Positions 21,606-30,274 of a stretch of 64,000 nt of DNA are shown piece after piece. Under the pieces are notes generated by a model. That model saw nothing but the letters and a program-made list of their open reading frames with translations, was not told the origin of the DNA and searched no databases. Numbering within the stretch: the first letter of the stretch is position 1; each line of letters begins with the position of its first letter. The DNA is from Flavobacterium pokkalii (GTDB lineage: Bacteria > Bacteroidota > Bacteroidia > Flavobacteriales > Flavobacteriaceae): assembly GCF_014596575.1 (NCBI RefSeq), contig NZ_NASZ01000016.1, forward strand, positions 32,921 through 96,920. Reading direction: 5' to 3'. The translations under genes were made by a program, and so were the position numbers.

Positions 21606-24395
21606 CTATCTAAACAAATTTTTATCAAATACCATTCTGATAGCATCAGCGTGACGACGTTTTGCTCTGGTGTAACTTCCTGCTGCCGGTGCTGAATACG
21701 CTTTCAATGAAGCCAATCTCCATTTTACCAAATCAAAGTTAGCTAACATAAAAGTATAAGCTCCCATGTTTTTAGGCTCTTCCTGTGCCCAAACATAATC
21801 ATCAGCATTTGGATATTGTGCAATAATCGCTTTTAATTGCTCCACTGGTAATGGGAATAATTGCTCGACACGAACAACTGCCACATCATTACGACCGTTG
21901 TTTTCTCTTTCAGCAACGATATCATAATAGAACTTACCTGTACAGAAAACTAATGTTTTCACATCTTTCTTGTTTACTGTAGTATCATCGATCGTTTCCT
22001 GGAATTCACCATTAGCCAATTCTTCAACGGTTGACACACATCTTGGATCACGTAATAAACTTTTTGGAGAGAATACTACCAATGGTTTACGGTAATCTGT
22101 TTTCATTTGTCTTCTTAACAAGTGGAAAAAGTTAGCCGGAGTAGTACAATCAGCCACATACATATTGTGACGTGCACATAATTGTAAGTAACGCTCCATA
22201 CGTGCTGAAGAGTGCTCTGCTCCTTGTCCTTCATAACCATGAGGTAATAACATTACCAATCCGTTTTGATTGTTCCATTTATCTTCTCCACAAGAAATAT
22301 ATTGGTCAATCATAATTTGAGCTCCATTGGAGAAATCACCAAATTGTGCTTCCCAAATTGTCAAAGAGTTTGGATTAGCTAAAGCATAACCATAATCAAA
22401 TCCTAATACTCCGTACTCAGATAAGAAAGAGTTAAAAATACGGAAGTTTCCTTTTTTATTCTCGATTTTGTCTAACAATACTACTTCTTCTTCAGAATCT
22501 TCAACTTTCACAACCGCATGACGGTGAGAGAAAGTACCACGCTCTACGTCCTGTCCTGAGATACGAATATCAAAACCTTCCGTCAATAAGGAACCGTAAG
22601 CCAAAGCTTCTGCTGTACCCCAGTCTAAAGTATTGTTATCATAACCTACTTTTCTGTCGGTAACAATTTTTCTGATTTTGTTGATGAATTTTTTGTCTTC
22701 CGGTAAAGAAGAAATCGTATTGATAATAGAATCTAAAGTCCCTTTATCCACTTTAGTATCTACTTTTTTCAACATTACATTATCAGAAACCTGTTGAAAT
22801 CCTTTCCATTCATCTTGCATAAATGGAGTAATGATAGTCAAATCTTTTTTACGAGACGCTTCTAAATTATGATCTAAATCGTCTTTGTATTCTTTTTCTA
22901 AAGTTTTTACCAAATTAGCATCGATAATTCCTTCAGACAATAATTTCTCTGCATAGATATCTCTTGGATTTCTGTGCTTAGCAATGATTTTATATAATAC
23001 CGGTTGTGTGAAACGAGGCTCATCACCTTCGTTGTGACCATATTTTCTGTATCCTAATAAGTCGATGAATACGTCACGTCCAAATTGCATACGGAAATCC
23101 AATGCAAATTGCATCGCGTGAACTACTGACTCAGCATCATCAGCATTTACGTGTAATACCGGCGATAAAGTTACTTTAGCCACGTCAGTACAATAAGTAG
23201 AAGAACGAGCATCTAAATAGTTCGTTGTAAATCCTACCTGATTATTGATTACAATATGGATAGTTCCACCTGTTTTGTAACCATCTAATTGTGCCATTTG
23301 GATGATTTCATAAAGAATCCCCTGCCCTGCAATAGCAGCATCCCCGTGAACGGCGATAGGTAATACTTTAGAAAAATCTCCGGGGAAATATTTATCTTGT
23401 TTTGCTCTTGTAATACCTTCAATTACTGCACCTACAGTTTCTAAGTGCGAAGGGTTTGGAGCTAAGTTAATATTGATTTTTTTACCTGACTTAGTGATTT
23501 TGTCTGCGGTAAGTCCTAAGTGGTATTTTACGTCACCGTCAAAATATTCCTGATCGTAATCTTTTCCGTCAAATTCAGAGAAAATATCCTGAGTAGATTT
23601 TCCAAAAATATTAGCTAAAACGTTCAAACGACCACGGTGAGCCATTCCCATTACAAATTGCTCTACTCCTTTTTCGGCAGCTCTTTCAATTAACGCATCC
23701 AAAGCCGGAATAATCGATTCTCCTCCTTCAAGTGAGAAACGTTTTTGACCTACATATTTAGTATGCAGAAAGTTTTCGAAAGAAACCGCTTGATTTAATT
23801 TATTTAAAATCCCTTTTTTCTCATCAGCATTAAAAGTTGGACGATTTTCATTTACATTCAATCGATTCTGAATCCAGTCTACAATTTCCGGACGACGAAT
23901 ATACATATACTCGATACCGATATGCTGACAATAAACAGTTGTTAAGTGATTGATAATTTGAGATAAAGAAGAAGGTTGTAAACCTAATATTTTAGCCGCA
24001 TCAAAAGTAGTATTCAAATCGGCAGCAGAAAGACCAAAATTTTCAATATCTAAAGTTGGAGAAAAAGTTCTGCGCTCTCTAACCGGGTTTGTTTTAGTAA
24101 ACAAATGTCCTCTGGAACGGTAACCATCAATTAATTTTACAACTTTAAATTCTTTTTGAAGATGCTCAGAAATTTTACTGTTATCTACAGGAGCTGAAGA
24201 TACGGAAGCAGCCGGAGCAACTTCTCTGATATATTGAACCGGATTTTCGTCATTGTATGTTTCCATTCCAAAGTCGAAACCCTGAAAAAAACTTCTCCAG
24301 CTAGGCTCTACGCTATCTGGGTTCTCTAAATATTGATCGTATAATTGAGCGAAAAATTCGGTATGCGCTGCATTTAAAAATGAAAACCTATCCAT
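21606..24395 (-). CDS. odhA: 2-oxoglutarate dehydrogenase E1 component
   Basis: 929 residues from MDRFSFLNAAHTEFF, the usual E1o N terminus; an ATG at 24443 would precede the likely transcription start. Thiamine-diphosphate-dependent decarboxylation of 2-oxoglutarate. Seen: the N-terminal E2-contact helix (YLENPDSVEPSWRSFFQGF), VMGMAHRGRLNVLANI, GDAAIAGQGI with the NNQVGFTT segment, and the C-terminal transketolase-like domain (HGYEGQGAEHSSARMERYL). Length is normal. Confidence 0.96.
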   Translation of the reverse strand: MDRFSFLNAAHTEFFAQLYDQYLENPDSVEPSWRSFFQGFDFGMETYNDENPVQYIREVAPAASVSSAPVDNSKISEHLQKEFKVVKLIDGYRSRGHLFTKTNPVRERRTFSPTLDIENFGLSAADLNTTFDAAKILGLQPSSLSQIINHLTTVYCQHIGIEYMYIRRPEIVDWIQNRLNVNENRPTFNADEKKGILNKLNQAVSFENFLHTKYVGQKRFSLEGGESIIPALDALIERAAEKGVEQFVMGMAHRGRLNVLANIFGKSTQDIFSEFDGKDYDQEYFDGDVKYHLGLTADKITKSGKKININLAPNPSHLETVGAVIEGITRAKQDKYFPGDFSKVLPIAVHGDAAIAGQGILYEIIQMAQLDGYKTGGTIHIVINNQVGFTTNYLDARSSTYCTDVAKVTLSPVLHVNADDAESVVHAMQFALDFRMQFGRDVFIDLLGYRKYGHNEGDEPRFTQPVLYKIIAKHRNPRDIYAEKLLSEGIIDANLVKTLEKEYKDDLDHNLEASRKKDLTIITPFMQDEWKGFQQVSDNVMLKKVDTKVDKGTLDSIINTISSLPEDKKFINKIRKIVTDRKVGYDNNTLDWGTAEALAYGSLLTEGFDIRISGQDVERGTFSHRHAVVKVEDSEEEVVLLDKIENKKGNFRIFNSFLSEYGVLGFDYGYALANPNSLTIWEAQFGDFSNGAQIMIDQYISCGEDKWNNQNGLVMLLPHGYEGQGAEHSSARMERYLQLCARHNMYVADCTTPANFFHLLRRQMKTDYRKPLVVFSPKSLLRDPRCVSTVEELANGEFQETIDDTTVNKKDVKTLVFCTGKFYYDIVAERENNGRNDVAVVRVEQLFPLPVEQLKAIIAQYPNADDYVWAQEEPKNMGAYTFMLANFDLVKWRLASLKAYSAPAAGSYTRAKRRHADAIRMVFDKNLFR

Positions 24396-24432
24396 AATGT
24401 TAGTGAATATACTTTTTGTTAAAATAGTTTGG

Positions 24433-24440
24433 CAAAAGTA
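24433..24440 (-). promoter_or_regulatory. -7 box of the odhA-odhB operon
   Basis: TACTTTTG on the minus strand, a full TAnnTTTG match, 38 bp before the odhA start. No convincing -33 TTTG is seen. Confidence 0.5.
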
Positions 24441-24511
24441 CAATAATCAACTAAATTAGCTTGAAAATTAAAACACTTTTAACTGTTAAAATGTTAAATA
24501 CCTAAATACTT

Positions 24512-25057
24512 ATGTCAAAAAAACCCACCTCAGGCGTTTTGCTTTCTATTTTAAGCATCGTATTTACATTGATTTCTATTGATTTATCAGCCCAATACCA
24601 AAAAAACGACTTCAATTCTAAAAATATTTTTTGGCAAAAAGTACAATTTGGGGGCGGTTTAGGTTTGAGTTTCGGAAACCGATATACCGATATTTCCGTT
24701 GCTCCAAGCGCTATTTATAATGTCAACGAATATTTTGCCATAGGTTTAGGCGCACAATACACTTATGTAAAAGTAAAAGAAGAATACAATTCCAATTTAT
24801 ACGGAGGAAGCGTGATTACTTTATTCAACCCCATTCCGGAAATTCAGCTTTCAGCCGAACTGGAACAACTAAGAGTTAATGTAAAAGGAATTGGCATCAA
24901 TGACTTTAGTGATAATTTCTGGAATACAGCTTTGTTTTTAGGAGCCGGTTACCGCAACGGAAACATAACTATTGGCGCACGCTACAATGTATTATTTCAG
25001 GAAAACAATCGCGCTTACAGCGATGCTATCATGCCTTTTGTGAGGGTTTATTTTTAA
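24512..25057 (+). CDS. Outer-membrane beta-barrel protein divergent from odhA
   Basis: 181 residues: signal peptide ending LSA, then a small barrel with alternating strands (QFGGGLGLSFGNRY, AIYNVNEYFAIGLGAQYTYV, GYRNGNITIGARYNVLF) and a C-terminal strand ending in an aromatic residue (VRVYF). Relatives in Flavobacteria are, as I recall, sometimes labelled alpha-ketoglutarate decarboxylase, apparently from their position beside odhA; nothing here supports an enzyme. It converges on the next gene with only 8 bp between stops. Confidence 0.7.
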   Translation: MSKKPTSGVLLSILSIVFTLISIDLSAQYQKNDFNSKNIFWQKVQFGGGLGLSFGNRYTDISVAPSAIYNVNEYFAIGLGAQYTYVKVKEEYNSNLYGGSVITLFNPIPEIQLSAELEQLRVNVKGIGINDFSDNFWNTALFLGAGYRNGNITIGARYNVLFQENNRAYSDAIMPFVRVYF

Positions 25058-25065
25058 TTAAAGTC

Positions 25066-25419
25066 TTACTTAAATTTATTACGGAACCACACTTTTTGCC
25101 ATTCTCTTTTCAGGATTAAAAAAGCAACGTCTTCAGCCAAAACAACCAAATCCGAACCATCGAGTTTTTTAACCTCTTCTTCCGAAACATCAATCACATA
25201 AAGCAAATTCAGATATTCAGCAAATTTATACTGAATCAACCGGTAGATTTTTTCATGCAACTGAATTTTCAATTCAGCCGGAGAAAGACTCATCGGAAAA
25301 TCGACTCCTTCATTCGCCAGATTAAAATCTTTGTTTAACTGCTCAATCAATTTCAGATACAGCGCTTCTTTTTGAGCTTCCTCAAACAACAAATCAGCAT
25401 TTAACGGAGTAACATACAT
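25066..25419 (-). CDS. Conserved small protein of unknown function next to the prenyl synthase
   Basis: 117 residues from MYVTPLNAD. All-alpha in appearance, with no signal peptide or membrane segment; it is rich in Leu, Glu and Lys and ends with a basic REWQKVWFRNKFK. I do not recognise a family. It is 31 bp downstream of the prenyl synthase and probably in the same operon. Confidence 0.65.
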   Translation of the reverse strand: MYVTPLNADLLFEEAQKEALYLKLIEQLNKDFNLANEGVDFPMSLSPAELKIQLHEKIYRLIQYKFAEYLNLLYVIDVSEEEVKKLDGSDLVVLAEDVAFLILKREWQKVWFRNKFK

Positions 25420-25450
25420 AATTTTAAATTTCAAAAATCAATGGCAATTT

Positions 25451-26425
25451 TTAGACTTTTCTACCCATTAAACCTTCTCCAAAAACTCTCAGAATATTTT
25501 TCTTTTCAGAATCGATATTCATTTTATCTAAAGTTTCAAAAGCTTTAAAAGTATAGGCTTCAATAGCTTTTTGCGTAGCCGTTGCCGCTCCGGAATTTAG
25601 AAAAATGGCTTTCACCTGAGCAATTTTAGCTTCGTTTTCTTCCATTTGAATCAAAAACAATTCTACTAACTCCTGTTTGTCAATTTCATTAGCAAACTCT
25701 AAAGCTTTCAGATACAAATAAGTCTTTTTGTTTTCTATAATATCGCCGCCCACTTGTTTTCCAAAAGTTTTTGGATCACCAAAAGCATCTAAATAATCAT
25801 CCTGCAACTGAAACGCTATTCCCAGATTCAAACCAAAATCATAAATCAAATCGGCATTTTCAGTTGAAGTTTCCGCAATAATCGCCCCCATTTTCATCGC
25901 CGCAGCCACTAAAACAGCGGTTTTATATTCAATCATTTTCAAATATTCCGGAATGGTTACATCAGTTCTCGATTCAAAATCCACATCCCATTGCTGTCCT
26001 TCACAAACTTCCAAAGCGGTTTTACTAAACAACTTTGCCAAATCCCTAAAAATAACCGGCTCGTATTTTTCAAAATATTGATACGCTAAAATCAGCATCG
26101 CATCTCCGGATAAAATTCCGGTATTGATATTCCATTTTTCATGCACGGTCGTGTTTCCTCTTCGCAAAGGCGCATCATCCATAATGTCATCATGTACCAA
26201 TGAAAAATTATGAAAAACCTCCACGGCCAATGCAGCTGGCAAAGCTTTTTGATAAGAACTCCCAAAAATCTCTGCACTCATCAAGGTTAAAACAGGTCGA
26301 ATTCTTTTTCCTCCAAGTCCTAATATATAATGTATCGGTTCGTATAAATTTTTAGGCTCTTTTATCGCTAACTGCGACTGAAGATATTCGGCTACAAATT
26401 CCTGATATTGATTAATGGCGTGCAT
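25451..26425 (-). CDS. Short-chain polyprenyl diphosphate synthase (probable GGPP/FPP type)
   Basis: 324 residues. The first aspartate-rich motif is DDIMDD (79-84), followed by APLRRGN, and the second is FQLQDDYLD near 210, with LGGKRIRP before them. An aromatic residue (Phe74) sits five positions before the first Asp, which in this family usually limits the product to C15-C20. It would supply FPP or GGPP for carotenoids or quinone side chains. A second ATG at 26431 is an equally possible start. Confidence 0.85.
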   Translation of the reverse strand: MHAINQYQEFVAEYLQSQLAIKEPKNLYEPIHYILGLGGKRIRPVLTLMSAEIFGSSYQKALPAALAVEVFHNFSLVHDDIMDDAPLRRGNTTVHEKWNINTGILSGDAMLILAYQYFEKYEPVIFRDLAKLFSKTALEVCEGQQWDVDFESRTDVTIPEYLKMIEYKTAVLVAAAMKMGAIIAETSTENADLIYDFGLNLGIAFQLQDDYLDAFGDPKTFGKQVGGDIIENKKTYLYLKALEFANEIDKQELVELFLIQMEENEAKIAQVKAIFLNSGAATATQKAIEAYTFKAFETLDKMNIDSEKKNILRVFGEGLMGRKV

Positions 26426-26522
26426 AAACATAATTTTCGGGCTAATTTACAGCATTCACACTGGATAACAAACAACGTTTATCACTGAAATGTTAAATTA
26501 TTACAAATACAATGGAAACTAT

Positions 26523-26553
26523 TTTGGTTTTCAAAGTTTCCATTCTATATTTG
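26523..26553 (+). promoter_or_regulatory. Strong promoter of the YceI-TetR-RND operon
   Basis: -33 TTTG (26523-26526), 19-bp spacer, -7 TATATTTG (26546-26553), a complete consensus match, with the start of the first gene 66 bp downstream. Confidence 0.8.
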
Positions 26554-26619
26554 CAACGCATTTAACAATTAATTTCCGAGTCAGACTGAAACAGACTGAT
26601 GCTAACGAATTCGAGAATC

Positions 26620-27141
26620 ATGAATACAAAATGGAAGGTTAATTCAAATCAGTCTGATGCATTAATCAGAATGAAAAAATCGATGGTTGCTTATTTAGGA
26701 GGCACTTTCAATTCTTTTCAGGGCTACGCCAATGTAAAGAATAACGAAATTGAAGATGCTGCTATCGCTTTTTCATTAGATGTCAAAAACCGTGAATCGA
26801 AACTGGAGCGTTTGGGCAATTATTTAAAACTAAATGATTTTTTAGACGTCAACCGATTTCCAACAATAAGTTTCAAATCGACTTCTTTTCAAAAAATTAA
26901 CAAAAACATCAATTTTTTAAAAGGTGATTTAACCATAAAGAACATTACAAAATCAGTCGAATTAGATGTCGAACTGATAGAAAACGATTATTCTGACGGC
27001 GAAAAAGAACTGGCTTTTGAACTTACGGCTGCCATCAACCGAAAAGATTTTGGATTAATTCCGACTTCTTTTTTAGGACAAAAAAATACACCAAAAGTTC
27101 AGGACATTAAAATAGTAGCCAATGTAGCATTTAGTATTTAA
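26620..27141 (+). CDS. YceI-family lipid-binding protein (no signal peptide)
   Basis: 173 residues from MNTKWKVNS. A YceI lipocalin-like barrel: WKVNSNQSDALIRM, TFNSFQGYANVKNN, FSLDVKNRESKLERLGNYLK, FLDVNRFPTISFKST and a final INRKDFGLIP. Most YceI proteins are periplasmic, but this one has no signal peptide from any start, so it is probably cytoplasmic. First gene of the efflux operon, 33 bp before tetR, hinting at a lipid or small-molecule partner for the pump. Confidence 0.8.
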   Translation: MNTKWKVNSNQSDALIRMKKSMVAYLGGTFNSFQGYANVKNNEIEDAAIAFSLDVKNRESKLERLGNYLKLNDFLDVNRFPTISFKSTSFQKINKNINFLKGDLTIKNITKSVELDVELIENDYSDGEKELAFELTAAINRKDFGLIPTSFLGQKNTPKVQDIKIVANVAFSI

Positions 27142-27174
27142 CCTCAAAGACTCATAAAATGATTATAAAATAAA

Positions 27175-27771
27175 ATGAAAGACAAAATTATTGCTAAGGC
27201 GAGCGAGATGTTTTTAAAACTAGGTTTTAAAAGTATCACTATGGATGATATAGCAGGAGAAATGTGTATTTCTAAAAAAACGATTTACAAATATTTTTGC
27301 AACAAAGAAATCTTAATTCAGGAAAGCACCCAACTGGTTCACAAACAAGTTCATGAATTAATCGAATCGGTAGTTGCCAAAAATCATAATGCGATTCAGG
27401 AAAATTTTGAAATAAGAAATTTATTTAAAGAACTCTTTAATAGTAGTACTGACAGTTCACCAGTTTACCAATTAAAAAAACACTATCCTGAGATTTACCA
27501 ACGGGTATTAGAACAGGAAGTGAGTCAATGCGAAAATTGGTTTAGAGAAAACATTAAAAAAGGAATTACCGAAGGTTTGTACCGAAAAGACATCGACATC
27601 GAAAGCTACGTTAAATTTTATTATGTCCTGATTTTCCATATCAACGAAAATACGAGTTCAGAAATGGAAGCACAACGAATCGAATTAGAAGCTTTAGAAT
27701 ACCATACCCGGGCTATGGCAACCCCGTCAGGCATCATCGAATTGGAGAAAAATTTACTTAAATACAACTAA
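27175..27771 (+). CDS. TetR-family transcriptional regulator
   Basis: 198 residues. N-terminal HTH (AGEMCISKKTIYKYFCNKEI) and a ligand-binding C-terminal domain of low similarity. It is co-oriented with, and 4 bp upstream of, the TolC gene, so it most likely represses its own operon until the pump's substrate is present. Its operator is not identified. Confidence 0.88.
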   Translation: MKDKIIAKASEMFLKLGFKSITMDDIAGEMCISKKTIYKYFCNKEILIQESTQLVHKQVHELIESVVAKNHNAIQENFEIRNLFKELFNSSTDSSPVYQLKKHYPEIYQRVLEQEVSQCENWFRENIKKGITEGLYRKDIDIESYVKFYYVLIFHINENTSSEMEAQRIELEALEYHTRAMATPSGIIELEKNLLKYN

Positions 27772-27775
27772 AATA

Positions 27776-29116
27776 ATGAAACAATTACTAATACTAACAT
27801 TTCTTTCCTTTGTAAGTTTTACAAAGGCACAGGAAAAAACCACGCTGACACTCAAAGATGCTATTCAGTATGCACTTGAAAATAAAGCCGACGCTAAAAA
27901 AGCACAGCTGAAGATTGAAAACAGCGAATACCAAATTCAGGAAGTTCGCTCCAGAGCCTTACCACAGATTTCTGCAAATGGAAATTTGACTTACAATCCT
28001 ATTCTTCAAACTACCGTTATTGACGGGGCTGGATTTGGCGCACCAGGCACAACTATTCAGGCTGCCTTTGGACAAAAATGGATCTCAACAGCGGGAGTAA
28101 GTTTGACACAAAACTTATTTGATCAATCGGTTTTTACCGGATTGAAAGCAGCCAGAACCACCCGTGAATTTTACAAAATTAACAATCAACTGACCGAAGA
28201 AGAAGTGATTGAACGAGTAGCTAATAATTATTATCAGGTGTATGTTTTAAGACAAAAACTGGCTTTAGCTGAAACCAATTTAAAAACGACTTCAAAAGTT
28301 AAAGATATTGTTAAAGGGCAATACAACAACGGTCTGGCTAAAAAAATTGATTTAGATCGAATGACTGTAAATCTATCAAACATCAACACCCAAAAACAAC
28401 AGATTATCAATGCTTTGCAATTGCAGGAAAACGCCTTGAAATTTTATATGGGAATGCCTATGAACGCGCAAATTGAAATTCCGCAATCAGAATTTGAAGT
28501 AACTCCGGTTGCGATTTCAGAAGCACCAAACACCGCTAATCGTTCGGAATATTTATTACTTAAAAAACAGGAAGAATTATTAATCTTGCAAAAAAAATCA
28601 GTAATTGCCGGTTATTACCCAACACTTTCGCTTTCGGCCAGCTACAATTACATTGGTCAGGGACCTAAAATGCCTTGGTTTGCCAACTCACAAGACAAAG
28701 TGTATTGGTCAGATTTCTCAGCAATCGGACTAAATTTAAAAGTGCCTATTTTCGCCGGATTTGGAACCAGAGCCAAAGTAAGACAGGCTGATGTGCAGTT
28801 GCGTTCGCTTCAGGAAGATATTAAAGACACTCAACTGGCATTAGATTTAGATTATAAAAATGCAACTACTCAAATTGAAAACAGCCTGATTACCCTTCAA
28901 AACCAAAAAGAAAATATGAGACTGGCTGATGAAATTTTGAGAAATATCAACAACAATTATTTACAAGGTTTAGCATCTTTAACTGATTTACTCGATGCTG
29001 AAAACGCTTCTACAGAAGCTCAGAACAATTATACTGCCGCTGTTTTAGATTACAAACTGGCAGAAATCAAACTTATCAAATCAAAAGGCGAACTAAAAAC
29101 ACTTATAAACAAATAA
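27776..29116 (+). CDS. TolC-family outer-membrane efflux protein
   Basis: 446 residues. Signal peptide ends TKAQ. Two OEP repeats follow, each beginning with an alpha-helical hairpin (LTLKDAIQYALENKADAKKA; later YLLLKKQEELLILQKKSVIA). It forms the outer-membrane exit duct of the pump. Only 1 bp separates its stop from the adaptor start. Confidence 0.9.
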   Translation: MKQLLILTFLSFVSFTKAQEKTTLTLKDAIQYALENKADAKKAQLKIENSEYQIQEVRSRALPQISANGNLTYNPILQTTVIDGAGFGAPGTTIQAAFGQKWISTAGVSLTQNLFDQSVFTGLKAARTTREFYKINNQLTEEEVIERVANNYYQVYVLRQKLALAETNLKTTSKVKDIVKGQYNNGLAKKIDLDRMTVNLSNINTQKQQIINALQLQENALKFYMGMPMNAQIEIPQSEFEVTPVAISEAPNTANRSEYLLLKKQEELLILQKKSVIAGYYPTLSLSASYNYIGQGPKMPWFANSQDKVYWSDFSAIGLNLKVPIFAGFGTRAKVRQADVQLRSLQEDIKDTQLALDLDYKNATTQIENSLITLQNQKENMRLADEILRNINNNYLQGLASLTDLLDAENASTEAQNNYTAAVLDYKLAEIKLIKSKGELKTLINK

Positions 29117-29117
29117 C

Positions 29118-30185
29118 ATGAAAAAATACATAACTACCGGACTTGTCATTATTGCTTCCTTAGCATTAATCGGATTTATTTTAACCAAGAACAAAGAGGC
29201 CAACGAAGCTAAAATTGCGATTGTTGCTGAGAAAAATGCAGCGGTTTCCGTAAAAGTAGCTACTGTAAAAACAGAAGCTGTTTCATTAGATTTTTCGGCC
29301 AACGGACTTTTCGAACCTATTCAGGAAATCACACTTACTTCTGAAAAAACCGGAAAAGTGGTGCAAATTTTAGCCAAAGAAGGAGATTATGTTTCCAAAG
29401 GTCAAACGCTTGCCATCATGAGAGCCGATGCTATCAACGTAAATGCTCAGGCTGCTGAAGCGGCTTATCAAAACGCCAAAGCTGATTACAACCGTTTTGA
29501 AAATGCTTTCAGAACCGGAGGTGTTACCAAACAACAATTAGATCAGGCAAAAGTAGCGCTGACTAATGCGGAAGCCAACTACAAACAGGCTAAAATCAAC
29601 ATTGGAGATACCCGAATCAAAGCGCCTATTAACGGATTTATCAATAAAAAATACATTGAACCGGGAACTATCATTATGGCAATGCCGGCTACTTCCTTAT
29701 TTGACATTGTTAATGTAAGCAAATTAAAATTGACTATTACGGTTAATGAAGCTCAGGTTGCCCAATTAAAAGTAGGCAATTCAGTTACCGTAAAATCAAG
29801 CGTATATCCGGATAAAGAATTTTCAGGAAAAATTACATTCATCGCTTCTAAAGCTGATACCAGCCTGAATTTTGCAGTAGATATTGAAATTGCAAATAAC
29901 CCTAACAACGACCTAAAAGCAGGTATGTACGGTACTGCTGTATTCCAATCTGGTCAGCAAAAACAAACGATGACTGTAATTCCAAGAACAGCTTTCGTAG
30001 GAAGTGTAAGCAGCAATCAGGTGTTTGTTGCTGAAAACGGAATTGCAAAACTAAAAACCATCACTGCCGGAAGAATTTTAGGTGACCAAGTGGAAGTTTT
30101 AGACGGTTTATCGGATGGTGAAACAGTAATCACAACCGGACAAATCAACCTACAAGACGGTAATTCGATAGAAATTATTAAATAA
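29118..30185 (+). CDS. RND efflux periplasmic adaptor (membrane fusion protein)
   Basis: 355 residues. N-terminal membrane anchor (1-24), lipoyl-like half-motifs (KTGKVVQILAKEGDYVSKGQ and DTRIKAPINGFINKKYIEPG), a coiled-coil hairpin (about 110-160) and beta-barrel domains. It bridges the inner-membrane pump to TolC. An 89-bp gap with a hairpin separates it from the pump gene. Confidence 0.9.
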   Translation: MKKYITTGLVIIASLALIGFILTKNKEANEAKIAIVAEKNAAVSVKVATVKTEAVSLDFSANGLFEPIQEITLTSEKTGKVVQILAKEGDYVSKGQTLAIMRADAINVNAQAAEAAYQNAKADYNRFENAFRTGGVTKQQLDQAKVALTNAEANYKQAKINIGDTRIKAPINGFINKKYIEPGTIIMAMPATSLFDIVNVSKLKLTITVNEAQVAQLKVGNSVTVKSSVYPDKEFSGKITFIASKADTSLNFAVDIEIANNPNNDLKAGMYGTAVFQSGQQKQTMTVIPRTAFVGSVSSNQVFVAENGIAKLKTITAGRILGDQVEVLDGLSDGETVITTGQINLQDGNSIEIIK

Positions 30186-30207
30186 AAGTAACTAGTAATC
30201 AGTAAAA

Positions 30208-30240
30208 AGTGAATAGCCTTCGGGCTAATTACTATTCACT
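30208..30240. repeat. Intra-operon hairpin with UUCG tetraloop
   Basis: TAGCC-TTCG-GGCTA (30214-30227) sits inside outer AGTGAATAG/CTATTCACT arms (30208-30216, 30232-30240); the two pairings overlap and compete. No T-run follows, so it may stabilise mRNA or adjust expression between adaptor and pump. Confidence 0.5.
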
Positions 30241-30274
30241 AATCACTTTTCACTAATTAGTACAAAAGAAAAAT

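Noticed and set aside
26581..26620. Repeated CAGACTGA motif before yceI as an operator
   Set aside because: Copies are short, unevenly spaced and continue into coding sequence; chance cannot be excluded.
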